From the NCBI GenBank assembly GCA_964344255.1, contig CAYFMQ010000003.1, forward strand, positions 124,001-188,000: a stretch of 64,000 nucleotides of DNA, read 5' to 3'. Below the pieces are notes generated by a model, which made no database searches, was not told the DNA's origin, and was given only the letters and a program-made list of their open reading frames with translations. This document shows positions 9,046-17,939 of the stretch, piece after piece. The position numbers and the translations under genes are program-made. The first letter of the stretch is position 1; each line of letters begins with the position of its first letter. The stretch comes from JAJFIE01 sp964344255. Its GTDB lineage: Bacteria > Pseudomonadota > Alphaproteobacteria > Rhodospirillales > Casp-alpha2.

Positions 9046-10218
9046 GTGACAGCTAACCAGCAAAACGGCACCCAAAAGCCGTTGGAAAAACCTGTTATTC
9101 CCAATTTTTCTTCTGGGCCCTGCGCCAAGTATCCGGGCTGGTCGACGGAGCTTCTGAAGAACTATCCCGGTGGCCGGTCCCATCGTTCGGCCCTGGGTAA
9201 ATCCCACCTGGCGGACGTCATCACCATGAGCCGGGAAGTTCTCGGTATTCCTGAAGCCTGGCGTCTGGGAATTGTACCGGCATCCGACACAGGCGCCGTC
9301 GAAATGGCGATCTGGTCCCTGCTGGGAGCCAGGGGTGTCGATATGCTGGCCTGGGAAAGTTTCGGCAAGGGCTGGGTTACGGATGTCAGAAAGCAGCTAA
9401 AGCTCGAAGACGTTCGGGTATTTGAAGCCGATTACGGGGATCTGCCCGGTCTTGCCCAGGTGGATTTCACCCGTGACGTGGTGTTCACCTGGAACGGCAC
9501 CACGTCGGGTGTTTGCGTCCCCGACGGAGACTGGATCGCCGGTGACCGGGAAGGCCTGACCATTTGTGATGCAACGTCGGCGGCCTTTGCCATGGCCCTG
9601 CCGTGGGACAAGCTCGATGTCGTAACCTATTCATGGCAAAAGGTCATGGGCGGCGAAGGCGCTCACGGTGTCATTATCTTGAGCCCCCGCGCCGTGGAGC
9701 GGCTGGAATCCTACACGCCGGCCTGGCCGCTGCCGAAGATTTTCCGCCTGACCAAGGACGGCAAACTTAATGAGGGTATCTTCAGGGGAGAAACCATCAA
9801 TACGCCAAGCATGCTGGCGGTTGAAGACGCCCTGATGGGATTGCACTGGGCACAATCTGTCGGCGGATTGCCGGCATTGATCGAGAGGACGAATCGCAAT
9901 GCCGCCGTCATCGAATCCTGGGTATCGGACAGGGAATGGATCGACTATCTGGCATCCGACAGCCCGTGCCGTTCAACCACGTCCGTCTGCCTCAGCATTG
10001 TGGACAAGCGGGTTGCGGACCTTGAAGACTCCGAACAGCGGTCATTGGTGAAACGCATGGTCGCCATCCTTGAGGACGAGGGTGCCGCCTACGATATCGG
10101 CGCCTATCGCGATGCGCCTCCGGGATTGAGGATCTGGGCCGGAGCTACCGTTGAAACGTCTGACCTGGAATTGTTGATGCCCTGGCTGGACTGGGCTTTT
10201 GCAGAAGTTATGGAATGA
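9046..10218 (+). CDS. serC: Phosphoserine aminotransferase
   Basis: 390-residue class V PLP aminotransferase of the longer alphaproteobacterial/archaeal SerC type, starting IPNFSSGPCAKYPGW and with the PLP lysine K199 in TYSWQKVMGGEGAHG. It converts 3-phosphohydroxypyruvate and glutamate to 3-phosphoserine and 2-oxoglutarate in serine synthesis. GTG at 9046 gives the expected N terminus; a weak GGGGAC site precedes it. serA follows 34 bases downstream on the same strand, so the two steps of the pathway form an operon, with a hairpin leader in front. Confidence 0.95.
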   Translation: MTANQQNGTQKPLEKPVIPNFSSGPCAKYPGWSTELLKNYPGGRSHRSALGKSHLADVITMSREVLGIPEAWRLGIVPASDTGAVEMAIWSLLGARGVDMLAWESFGKGWVTDVRKQLKLEDVRVFEADYGDLPGLAQVDFTRDVVFTWNGTTSGVCVPDGDWIAGDREGLTICDATSAAFAMALPWDKLDVVTYSWQKVMGGEGAHGVIILSPRAVERLESYTPAWPLPKIFRLTKDGKLNEGIFRGETINTPSMLAVEDALMGLHWAQSVGGLPALIERTNRNAAVIESWVSDREWIDYLASDSPCRSTTSVCLSIVDKRVADLEDSEQRSLVKRMVAILEDEGAAYDIGAYRDAPPGLRIWAGATVETSDLELLMPWLDWAFAEVME

Positions 10219-10252
10219 TCTTTTTGAACGATATGAAAGACAGAGAGAACCG

Positions 10253-11827
10253 ATGCCGAATGTATTGATTGCCGACAAAATGAGCCCGTTAGCGGCAGAG
10301 TGTTTTGAACGCAAAGGCATAACCGTCGATGTCAAACCCGGGATGTCTGGCGATGAACTAAAGGCCTGTATCAACGATTATGATGGCGTCGCCATTCGCT
10401 CGGCGACGAAGATCACGGCGGACGTACTGGAACATGCCGGCAACCTGAAAGTTGTCGGCAGGGCGGGGATCGGCGTCGATAACGTCGATGTCGAGGCGGC
10501 GACGGCTCACGGCGTCGTCGTCATGAACACGCCGTTCGGAAACGCCATCACGACGGCGGAACATGCGATTTCCATGATGCTGGCTCTGGCGCGCCAAATT
10601 CCGCAGGCGAACCAGTCGACCCATGCCGGAAAATGGGAAAAATCCAGGTTTATGGGCGTCGAGTTGATGAACAAGGTTCTTGGCATCATCGGTTGCGGCA
10701 ATATCGGCGCCATCGTGGCCGATCGTGCACAAGGCCTGAAGATGCGGGTTCTGGCCTATGACCCTTATCTCACGGCGGAACGGGCCAGTGAGATCGGCGT
10801 TGAAAAGGTCGATCTTGATCACCTGTTGTCTCAGGCGGACTTCATCAGCCTGCACACCCCGATGACGGATGCGACACGGGGCTTGATCAACGCAGACGCC
10901 ATCGCCAAGACCAAGCCGGGGGTTAGGATCATCAACTGTGCCCGTGGCGGCCTGGTTGTCGAGACTGATCTCAAAGCAGCGCTGGAATCCGGCCATGTGG
11001 CGGGTGCGGCCATGGATGTGTTCGAAGAAGAACCGGCGACGGACAGCACGCTATTCGGCATGGACAATGTGATTGCGACGCCGCATCTCGGCGCATCGAC
11101 GACGGAAGCGCAGGAAAAGGTCGCCGTTCAGGTTGCCGAACAGATGTCCGATTACCTGATCAACGGTGCGGTCAGTAACGCGCTCAACATGCCGGCGGTC
11201 ACGGCTGAAGAAGCACCCCGTCTTAAACCTTACATGCGTCTTGTGGAAGAACTCGGCGCCTTCGCCGGGCAGGCGACACGCACCTCCATTTCGGAAATCG
11301 ATATTTGCTATGAAGGCGATGCGGCCGAGATCAATCACAAGCCGCTGACGGCGATCCTGCTGAAAGGCCTGCTCAGTCCCTTGATGGAAGGCGTCAATAT
11401 GGTTAACGCCCCTGTGATCGCTCAGGAACGCGGTATCCGTGTTCGGGAAGCGACCTCGAATGATGCCGGGGAGTATCATACACGGGTTGTCCTGAACGTG
11501 ACGACGGAACAGCAGACCCGATCCGTTGCGGGAACGCTGTTCAACAAGGAATCGCGTATCGTATCCATCAAGGGCATTCACATCGACGCCAAGCTGGGAC
11601 CGAATATGCTCTACATCACCAATCGCGACAAGCCGGGTCTGATCGGCGCGCTCGGCACAACGCTGGGCGATGCCGGCATCAACATCGCGACGTTTCATCT
11701 CGGCCGGGCAGAGCAGGGCGGCGACGCCATCGCCTTGATTGAGATCGACGAGGAACCGAGCCGCGATGTCCTGCAGCAGATCATTAACCTGGAGCATGTA
11801 ATCCAGGCCGTGCCACTTAAATTCTGA
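10253..11827 (+). CDS. serA: D-3-phosphoglycerate dehydrogenase
   Basis: 524 residues, first enzyme of serine synthesis (3-phosphoglycerate to 3-phosphohydroxypyruvate with NAD). The order is substrate domain, Rossmann NAD domain with GIIGCGNIGAIVADRA (about 145-165), catalytic segment with INCARGGLVVE and TPHLGASTTEAQEK (His-Glu relay), an intervening domain and a C-terminal ACT domain starting at MLYITNRDKPGLIGALG (about 450). Length fits the long type I SerA class. I use ATG 10253 rather than an in-frame start at 10199 because the upstream residues are not SerA-like and would overlap serC. The stop codon abuts the convergent gene at 11828. Confidence 0.96.
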   Translation: MPNVLIADKMSPLAAECFERKGITVDVKPGMSGDELKACINDYDGVAIRSATKITADVLEHAGNLKVVGRAGIGVDNVDVEAATAHGVVVMNTPFGNAITTAEHAISMMLALARQIPQANQSTHAGKWEKSRFMGVELMNKVLGIIGCGNIGAIVADRAQGLKMRVLAYDPYLTAERASEIGVEKVDLDHLLSQADFISLHTPMTDATRGLINADAIAKTKPGVRIINCARGGLVVETDLKAALESGHVAGAAMDVFEEEPATDSTLFGMDNVIATPHLGASTTEAQEKVAVQVAEQMSDYLINGAVSNALNMPAVTAEEAPRLKPYMRLVEELGAFAGQATRTSISEIDICYEGDAAEINHKPLTAILLKGLLSPLMEGVNMVNAPVIAQERGIRVREATSNDAGEYHTRVVLNVTTEQQTRSVAGTLFNKESRIVSIKGIHIDAKLGPNMLYITNRDKPGLIGALGTTLGDAGINIATFHLGRAEQGGDAIALIEIDEEPSRDVLQQIINLEHVIQAVPLKF

Positions 11828-12940
11828 TCAGGACGTGGTTATTTTTCCCACGGTTTCCAGGAGAAGCGCTGTTCTGTTTTCAAGGTTGCTGATTGGAAGC
11901 GGCTCCGCCAGCCGGGGTTCGATATCCTGAACGCTCGTCCGGGCTTTTTCCGTGAAATGAACCGTTCCGTCGTCGTCGATGGCTTCCAGGCCGTCCATTG
12001 CCGACATGGTTTGGTTGAAGGCGATAGCGTCGTTGAGATCGATGCCGTCCGGCAGGTCGAGCGATACTTTCTTGTTCTGTACACGAACCGGATAACCGCC
12101 GGGCAATCCGGCGGGCGCTGGGGCGGAAAACCGGAGGTCACTCCCATCCGGCAGCAACGCTTCCAGTACAGGCATGGCCGAAGCCGCCGTGATGACGTTG
12201 TAGATGGGGCCGGTCGGGAAGGGGTGGCCCCTATAGGCAAGGGTATCGTTCCGCTCAGCCGCATCGTCCACATAGACGCGCACGGATAGCGATGGATCCT
12301 CCGGCGGTACAGCTTGCATGACTCCATAGACGTGGTGGTGATGACCGACGAGCCTGAGCAACGGCTCCTGTTCAGCATGAGGATGTGATTTTTCGGCCCT
12401 TAATGCAGCGCGAGCGCGAAGGTGGAGAATGCTGACATTGCCAAGCCCGATATCGGGTGTCAGGTCCAGTTTATTAAGGATGGCATGGGCGATATCCGGC
12501 ATGGAAATGTTGGCGAAGGGAACCTGTAAGCCCAGATCGCGAACACAGCGCATGACGTTCAGCAAAGCCGGTAATTGTGTTGGCGTCTGCAAGGCGATGC
12601 CGCCTGCCGACAGAGCATGGGTGATAGGATGATCAATGCCAAAGATCTGCCATGGCCCTATCATGCTGGCGGCCTGTACGATCAGGTCAGGCGACGCCTC
12701 TTTCAGAATTTTCCTCACCGCCACGGACTCGGTCGCATCGACGCCCAGAAGATCGATCCGGCAACCGGAACAGGCCGCCATCATTTCGATAGAATCCCTG
12801 GCTTTATCCGGAAACTTCTCACCGAAAACGATCCTGTCGATACGTGCCGGGGTTCGGTATCCGTTAACGCTTTGCAACAGCCCCTGGGCCATTTTCAACG
12901 CAACGTCACCAGCACCGAAAAAAAGGACACATGCCCCCAT
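11828..12940 (-). CDS. Uncharacterised NAD(P)-binding protein, saccharopine/opine dehydrogenase-like N terminus
   Basis: 370 residues. The N terminus VLFFGAGDVALKMAQGLL is a GxGxxA-type Rossmann nucleotide-binding start; the next part (ASPDLIVQAASMIGPW) resembles saccharopine-dehydrogenase-like and homoserine-dehydrogenase-like oxidoreductases. Residues ~195-215 include a run of four His (GHHHHVYGV), which might bind a metal. I do not recognise a characterised enzyme. It is convergent with serA, its stop being directly next to the serA stop, and follows the ABC-F gene on the same strand at a 97-base distance. Function is not predicted beyond a probable dehydrogenase. Confidence 0.6.
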   Translation of the reverse strand: MGACVLFFGAGDVALKMAQGLLQSVNGYRTPARIDRIVFGEKFPDKARDSIEMMAACSGCRIDLLGVDATESVAVRKILKEASPDLIVQAASMIGPWQIFGIDHPITHALSAGGIALQTPTQLPALLNVMRCVRDLGLQVPFANISMPDIAHAILNKLDLTPDIGLGNVSILHLRARAALRAEKSHPHAEQEPLLRLVGHHHHVYGVMQAVPPEDPSLSVRVYVDDAAERNDTLAYRGHPFPTGPIYNVITAASAMPVLEALLPDGSDLRFSAPAPAGLPGGYPVRVQNKKVSLDLPDGIDLNDAIAFNQTMSAMDGLEAIDDDGTVHFTEKARTSVQDIEPRLAEPLPISNLENRTALLLETVGKITTS

Positions 12941-13037
12941 TTCCTGTCCCCTCCCTTGATCGTTACAGGTTAAAGCCTTTCAAACCAATCAAGGCTATCA
13001 TGTATTCCGACCGCTGGCTTGCTGCGTTTTTCCCAGC

Positions 13038-14852
13038 TTATCCGTTTTCGTAGCTTTCCCGCAGCATTTCCAGGGATAACCATTCTTCCTCGGCCTGGGC
13101 CAAGGCCTCTTCCGCCGTTTTTAATGCCGTTGCCGTTTTTTCAAAAGTCGCAGGGTCGCGGGCATAGAGGCCGGAATCATCGAGCAGCCGATGGTGCTCG
13201 GCAATTTCCACTTCAAGGGCCGCGATCTTTTCGGGCAGTACCTTCAGGGCATGTACCTGGTTAAAGCTCAACTTCTGTTTTTTTCCCGACGTGCCGGAAT
13301 TAGTCTTGGATTTCTCAGATGCTGGCTTTATAGATTTTTTTGCTGCTTTTTCGGGTTCTACAGCACTCCCGCGCTGGGCGAGCATGTCCGTGTAGCCGCC
13401 GGGATATTCCCGCCATTTTCCTTTCCCCTCGGAAACGATGACGGACGTGACGACCCGGTCCAGGAAATCACGGTCATGGCTGACCAGCAGAACGGTGCCC
13501 GGATAGTCAGCCAGCAATTCCTGCAACAGGTCCAATGTTTCAAGATCGAGATCATTCGTCGGTTCGTCGAGAACCAGCAGGTTCGAAGGCGTGGAAAAAG
13601 CCCTGGCAAGCATCAGGCGGCCCCGTTCCCCGCCGGAGAGGGCGCTAACGGGCGTTCCGGCCTGTTCGGGGCTGAACAGGAAATCCTTCATGTAACCGAT
13701 AACATGCTTTTGTTTTCCCGCTACCGTTACGGAATCACCGCTTCCCCCCGTCAATGCATCTGAAAGCGAGGCGTTGGCGTCAAGGCTTTCCCGGCGCTGG
13801 TCCAGGGTCACCATTTCAAGCGTCGTGCCGAGTTTAACGGCGCCGCTGTCGGGTTCGTCATTGCCTGTCAGCAGGTTGACAAGCGTTGTTTTGCCGGCAC
13901 CGTTGGGGCCGATAATGCCGACACGGTTGCCCCTTAGAATCCGTGTTGAAAAATCACGGACGACTTCAAGGTCACCGTAGGATTTGGAGATGGCTTCAGC
14001 ATCCATGACCAGTTTGCCGGACTTGGCCGCTTCGCTGAGCGTCATTTTGACCTTACCGGTCGGCAGGCGTTGTTCGCGTCGTTCCTGACGAAGGGCAAAT
14101 AATTCACGAAGACGCTTCTGGTTACGTTTGCGTCTGGCCGATACGCCGTGGGTAAGCCAGTGATTTTCCCGCACGATCTTAAGGTCCAGCTTGTGACGTT
14201 CCTGCTCCTCAAGTTCCAGGATCTCGTCCCGCCAACTTTCAAAGTCGGAAAACCCCTTGTCCATGCGGCGGACGGCGCCGCGGTCGATCCAGAGGGTTGT
14301 CCTTGTCAGGTTGGAAAGGAATTGACGGTCATGGCTGATAAGGACCAGGGCTGATTTCAGGCTTTTCAATTCACCTTCCAGCCATTCGATGGCGGGAAGA
14401 TCCAGGTGATTCGTGGGCTCGTCCAGTAACAGAATATCGGGTTCTGGCGCCAGGGCGCGGGCGAGAGCGCAACGCCGCGCTTCGCCGCCGGATAGGGTCT
14501 CGGGGGCCTCCTGCCCCGTCAGGCCCAGGACATCCAGCAGATAAGGTCCCCGGTGTCTGTCGTCGCCAGGGGCAAGACCCGCATTTACGTAATCCAAAGT
14601 GGATTTAAACCCGTTCAGGTCGGGCTCTTGTGTCATATATCGGATGGTTGTGCCGGGCTGGAGGAAACGTTCCCCGGAATCGGGCTCGATAAGACCCGCT
14701 GCAACTTTCATCAGGGTCGATTTGCCGGATCCGTTCCTGCCGACCAGGCATAGCCGCTCGCCCCGGGAAATAGAAAGCTCCGCACCTTCAAGAAGCGGCT
14801 CTCCACCGAAACCGAGATGGATGTCGCGTAGCGTGAGAAGGGGTGGGGCCAT
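13038..14852 (-). CDS. uup: ABC-F family ATPase (Uup-like)
   Basis: 604 residues with two ABC ATPase domains in one chain and no membrane part, as in ABC-F translation factors. Domain 1 shows GRNGSGKST (about 37-45), LSGGEARR and LLDEPTNHLDLP; domain 2 shows GPNGAGKTT (about 315), LSGGERGRL and VLDEPTNDLDLETL. A Lys-rich stretch and a C-terminal coiled coil (about 525-604), typical of Uup, follow. Such proteins act on ribosomes or on DNA/RNA structures, not as transporters. The next gene upstream on this strand is metA, but the spacing and functions give no sign of shared regulation. Confidence 0.9.
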   Translation of the reverse strand: MAPPLLTLRDIHLGFGGEPLLEGAELSISRGERLCLVGRNGSGKSTLMKVAAGLIEPDSGERFLQPGTTIRYMTQEPDLNGFKSTLDYVNAGLAPGDDRHRGPYLLDVLGLTGQEAPETLSGGEARRCALARALAPEPDILLLDEPTNHLDLPAIEWLEGELKSLKSALVLISHDRQFLSNLTRTTLWIDRGAVRRMDKGFSDFESWRDEILELEEQERHKLDLKIVRENHWLTHGVSARRKRNQKRLRELFALRQERREQRLPTGKVKMTLSEAAKSGKLVMDAEAISKSYGDLEVVRDFSTRILRGNRVGIIGPNGAGKTTLVNLLTGNDEPDSGAVKLGTTLEMVTLDQRRESLDANASLSDALTGGSGDSVTVAGKQKHVIGYMKDFLFSPEQAGTPVSALSGGERGRLMLARAFSTPSNLLVLDEPTNDLDLETLDLLQELLADYPGTVLLVSHDRDFLDRVVTSVIVSEGKGKWREYPGGYTDMLAQRGSAVEPEKAAKKSIKPASEKSKTNSGTSGKKQKLSFNQVHALKVLPEKIAALEVEIAEHHRLLDDSGLYARDPATFEKTATALKTAEEALAQAEEEWLSLEMLRESYENG

Positions 14853-14881
14853 CGCAGGATTATGCCGGTGCGCTATTCGCC

Positions 14882-15805
14882 TTATTCGGCCTTGCCGATC
14901 AGGCTCATATCATAAGGCGTGCTTTGGTAGATGTAATTCAGCCAGTTGCCGAACAGGAGGTGGGCATTCCCGCGCCAGGTGTTGACTGGTGTCTCTTCCG
15001 GATCATCGCCCGGAAAATAGTGGGCAGGTATCCGGATGTCGTCGCCTTTTTCCACGTCGCGCCTGTATTCGTCGTTCAGGGTGCCGGAATCGTATTCCAG
15101 GTGATTGAACATGTGGACATGGCGCAGTTTGTTGTCGTGAACAAGGCACAACCCAGCCTCGTCCGATTCCATAAGGATTTCCAGGTTTTCGAAGGGGGCG
15201 AAATCCTCACGGCGATTTTCCGTATGGCGCGATACCGGCACCATGATTTCGTCATCCAGCCCGCGCATCAGCAACGACGTGTGGTCATGGACCCAATGCG
15301 GGAACACGCCAAAGCGTTTATAGGGAAGCTGATATTTCGGAATGCCGTAAAAATGATTTAGCGCCGCCTGGGCCCCCCAGCAAAGGTTGAACAGGCAAAA
15401 GACGTTATCAAGCGACCAGTCAAAGATCCTGCGCAACTCGTCCCAGTAAAGCACATCTTCAAACGGCAACTTTTCAATGGGTGCGCCGGTGACGATCAGC
15501 CCGTCGAATTTATGATCCCGGGCGTCTTCAAACGGATGATAGAAATCCAGCATGTGCTCGCGTGATGTATTCTTCGGAATATATCCTGTTGGCGCCATCA
15601 GCGTCATTTCAATCTGCAAGGGTGATCCTCCGAGAACCCGAGCAATCTGTGTTTCGGTCTTGATCTTCTGAGGCATCAGGTTGAGGAGCGCAATACGAAG
15701 CGGACGGATATCCTGACGGATCGCATCCGTATCCTTGATCAAGAGCACGCCTTCTTCTTGCAAAATCTTCCGGGCGGGCAGGTCGTAAGGAATCTTAATC
15801 GGCAT
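14882..15805 (-). CDS. metAA: MetA-family homoserine O-acyltransferase, acetyl-CoA type predicted
   Basis: 307 residues, full length for MetA. The nucleophile Cys142 is in CLFNLCWGAQAAL, with the His-Glu partners in HMFNHLEYD near 235. Residue 111 is Glu in VTGAPIEKLPFED; in this family Glu111 goes with acetyl-CoA use and Gly111 with succinyl-CoA, so the product is predicted to be O-acetylhomoserine for methionine synthesis despite the homoserine O-succinyltransferase name usually transferred. The gene follows the P-loop ATPase gene by 32 bases, leaving no room for the SAM riboswitches often found before alphaproteobacterial met genes. Confidence 0.92.
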   Translation of the reverse strand: MPIKIPYDLPARKILQEEGVLLIKDTDAIRQDIRPLRIALLNLMPQKIKTETQIARVLGGSPLQIEMTLMAPTGYIPKNTSREHMLDFYHPFEDARDHKFDGLIVTGAPIEKLPFEDVLYWDELRRIFDWSLDNVFCLFNLCWGAQAALNHFYGIPKYQLPYKRFGVFPHWVHDHTSLLMRGLDDEIMVPVSRHTENRREDFAPFENLEILMESDEAGLCLVHDNKLRHVHMFNHLEYDSGTLNDEYRRDVEKGDDIRIPAHYFPGDDPEETPVNTWRGNAHLLFGNWLNYIYQSTPYDMSLIGKAE

Positions 15806-15837
15806 AGAAAATCCAGGTTTTAAATCATCGAGACGCG

Positions 15838-16782
15838 TTAAGCGTTACGTGCGCTGCGGCGCTTCTCGCATGCCTGTATATAGGTTGCAAGGTTATCTGC
15901 CGCCACCTCTGAGATTTCTGACTGCTTAATCACGAGATTATGCAGCTTTTTCAGGAACGTATTCGCGCTTGGCACCGTTCCTTCGCCTTCGGCCTCATCG
16001 AACAGCTCATTGGCTTCTATAGTGAAGCCGTAGTTGTTGGCGATCTGGGTATAACGGGGTTTCCGGAAGGCGAGAAGCTCCGGAAACAGCGGCTTTGCGA
16101 ATGCGATGGGATCGACTCCTTCGCCGCTGCCGGGCTGATCCGCCAGCTTGGGCTCGATGAAGACCGGATTGTAGAATAGGGGCTTCGGGTGCGCCTTTGC
16201 CCGTTCTATCAGGGCTGCCTCATAGTCGGAATCGGGAAGAATATACAGGATCAGGGTTTCCGACCTCAGGGCGCTGATGACCGGATCATTGGCGTTGTCA
16301 GGGTCGACGATCTCACACAGACTGCCACTGGCGTCATTGACAAAATTGTCACAACCATAGATCTGCCAGGCTTTTTGGATAAAACGGCTGACATCCTTCA
16401 TGGATTCGATTTCGGCCTGTCGATAGAGGTCCTGGCGCTCCATAAATGTCACTTTATCCAGTCCACCCTTGGCGGCATCGCCGTACATGCCCAGAAACGT
16501 GGAAACGGGTTCCAGGTTATCGACCGAGATGTTGTGGTTGAAATAGATGGAGTCGGAACGTAGCAAGTTGGCGACGAACTGATCCTCCATGGCCATGATC
16601 TTGAATTTGATATTATCAAGAATGTGTTCGGCAAGATAACGGGTGCCGATCCGGTAATCTGCGGAATAGTGATACCATCCAGCAGTTCGCCTGAGGGAGG
16701 AAGAAAAAACCGTTTTGCCGACGCCTGACATGCCGAGCAGGGTAATGGCGTGGGGCAGGGACTTGAAGGTTTCCAGGTCCAT
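15838..16782 (-). CDS. P-loop ATPase of unknown function
   Basis: 314 residues with a Walker A motif GMSGVGKT at about 17-24, followed by strands and helices without a clear Walker B. The rest has no signature I recognise, though annotated alphaproteobacterial genomes contain single-copy proteins of this style labelled ATPase. A long helical tract (about 90-135) precedes DNFVNDASGSLCEIV. The start codon is 2 bases from the stop of the cupin gene, so cupin, ATPase and possibly metA form one unit. Nothing here gives a substrate or partner. Confidence 0.65.
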   Translation of the reverse strand: MDLETFKSLPHAITLLGMSGVGKTVFSSSLRRTAGWYHYSADYRIGTRYLAEHILDNIKFKIMAMEDQFVANLLRSDSIYFNHNISVDNLEPVSTFLGMYGDAAKGGLDKVTFMERQDLYRQAEIESMKDVSRFIQKAWQIYGCDNFVNDASGSLCEIVDPDNANDPVISALRSETLILYILPDSDYEAALIERAKAHPKPLFYNPVFIEPKLADQPGSGEGVDPIAFAKPLFPELLAFRKPRYTQIANNYGFTIEANELFDEAEGEGTVPSANTFLKKLHNLVIKQSEISEVAADNLATYIQACEKRRSARNA

Positions 16783-16784
16783 GG

Positions 16785-17078
16785 TTACTTGAACTCTACC
16801 TCGACAAAGGAAAATTCGTGATCGTTGGCGTTGCGAACATCATGCTCGACGCCGGCTTCGCGAAAATAGGAAACGCCGGCTGTCAGTTCCGCCAGGTTTT
16901 CTTCACCATCCGGCCCCGTCAGGGCCAGGGTGCCGGACGTGATGGGGACGATAACATAATCATATTCGTGGACATGGTAGCCCGTTGTCGCCCCTGGGGC
17001 GAAACGCCATTCGGTTACCCGCGTCTTGTCGTTGTCCGTTTGCACGGTCGGGACTGCCAGTTCGCTCATAGCCATCAT
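16785..17078 (-). CDS. Single-domain cupin protein
   Basis: 97 residues folding as one cupin barrel: GATTGYHVHEYDYVIVP supplies the first motif with two His and a Glu-like position, and GVSYFREAGVEHDVRNAND the second with a His, the usual metal ligands. Small stand-alone cupins may be metal-dependent dioxygenases, isomerases or binding proteins; the sequence does not decide. Three start codons are possible (17078, 17075, 17069); the second has the best spacing from an AAGGA site. The FNR-like palindrome at 17158 is about 80 bases upstream, so this gene too may respond to oxygen. Confidence 0.75.
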   Translation of the reverse strand: MMAMSELAVPTVQTDNDKTRVTEWRFAPGATTGYHVHEYDYVIVPITSGTLALTGPDGEENLAELTAGVSYFREAGVEHDVRNANDHEFSFVEVEFK

Positions 17079-17155
17079 ATCCTTGCTGTTATTTGAACAC
17101 TAACTATCTGTGTTTTATCAGGAAAGTCACGCTTTTCACATGGCCGGTTTGGCAT

Positions 17156-17173
17156 AGTTGATTTTTTTCAACT
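17156..17173. promoter_or_regulatory. FNR-like palindrome between cupin and AOR operon
   Basis: AGTTGA-TTTTTT-TCAACT is an 18-bp perfect palindrome whose core TTGATTTTTTTCAA (17158-17171) differs from TTGAT-N4-ATCAA at one base. It lies about 80 bases before the cupin start (minus strand) and 267 bases before the polyferredoxin start (plus strand). The window encodes a matching FNR-type protein. Confidence 0.6.
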
Positions 17174-17336
17174 ACCTGCATTTGGTGAAAATTTGCCGCT
17201 GATTACAAAAAAATGCGTCTATCTCGAAATATTGACCTGAACGCCGAAGAAAGGGCTTCTTACTTCGCCGGTTTAGGTGCTAAAACTAAAGACAAGTTTC
17301 TGGAACGAAACTGTATTAATAACGAACCGGGCACTT

Positions 17337-17403
17337 GGGAGGACCGAAGCCAACATCGTTTCTGATCACGCTTCTTCGTGATCTGGCGATGTGTCGTTCT
17401 CCC
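17337..17403 (+). ncRNA. Structured 5' leader of the AOR operon, candidate cofactor riboswitch
   Basis: Three nested stems stack in one long arm: GGGAG/CTCCC (17337-17341 with 17399-17403), ACATCG/CGATGT (17353-17358 with 17387-17392) and GATCACG/CGTGATC (17364-17370 with 17377-17383, CTTCTT loop). An unpaired GACCGAAGCC lies on the 5' side. The arm ends 34 bases before the ATG at 17438, and a TATTAA box at 17314 could serve as the -10 of its promoter. The operon encodes a tungsto- or molybdopterin enzyme, so the Moco/Wco RNA class (Rfam RF01055) is the obvious hypothesis, not proven by reading alone. Confidence 0.4.
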
Positions 17404-17437
17404 GAAGAGGTTGCCTTATAGACTGGGAGATCGACGT

Positions 17438-17917
17438 ATGCAGAAATCACTCCACATAAACCCGGAAAAATGCACAGGGTGTGTGCAATGCGAGCTGGCC
17501 TGCTCGTATGACAATGAAGGCGTTTTCAATCCGTCAAAATCACGGATCAGGGTGTTCAAGTTCCACGACGAGGGACGTTTCGTACCTTATACCTGTACCC
17601 AGTGCGCTGAAGCCTGGTGCCAGCAGGCCTGCCCGGTAGACGCGATTACGGTGGATGCATCCACCGGCGCTAAAATCGTCAACGACGCCACCTGTGTCGG
17701 ATGCAAGGTGTGCACCATCGCCTGCCCGTTCGGTACCGTTAATTACAACACGGATACCGGCAAGGTCATCAAATGTGACCTGTGTGAGGGTGATCCCGAA
17801 TGTGCGAAGGCGTGCCCGACGGACGCCATCACCTTCGTCGATTCAAACTGGACTGGTCTGGACAAGATGCGTAACTGGGCCCTGAAAACGGACGCTGGCG
17901 CGCAAGCCGGCGCTTAA
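17438..17917 (+). CDS. aorA: Polyferredoxin subunit of aldehyde oxidoreductase complex (AorA-like)
   Basis: 159-residue four-cluster ferredoxin of the HycB/DmsB type. Cys groups appear in order as CTGCVQCELAC, CTQCAEAWCQQACP, CVGCKVCTIACP and CDLCEGDPECAKACP, enough for four [4Fe-4S] clusters. It would carry electrons between the AOR large subunit and the FAD/NAD reductase. I place the start at ATG 17438, seven bases behind TGGGAGA, instead of an in-frame GTG at 17378 that falls inside the leader hairpin. AOR follows 22 bases downstream. This subunit plus AorB and AorC matches the three-part NAD-linked AOR of Aromatoleum-type bacteria. Confidence 0.88.
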   Translation: MQKSLHINPEKCTGCVQCELACSYDNEGVFNPSKSRIRVFKFHDEGRFVPYTCTQCAEAWCQQACPVDAITVDASTGAKIVNDATCVGCKVCTIACPFGTVNYNTDTGKVIKCDLCEGDPECAKACPTDAITFVDSNWTGLDKMRNWALKTDAGAQAGA

Positions 17918-17939
17918 TGGATAGAGCAGGGAGAATATT

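Noticed and set aside
12974..12996. AGCCTT/AAGGCT repeat behind the ABC-F gene
   Set aside because: Only 6 bp with an 11-base loop and a weak TTTAA tail; too poor for a terminator call. A TTTCAAACCAATCAA stretch here is too far from an FNR box.
17213..17365. 50-codon ORF in the leader of the AOR operon
   Set aside because: No ribosome site precedes the ATG, and the end lies within the stem region; an open frame of 50 codons is not rare by chance. Kept only as the alternative to the RNA reading.
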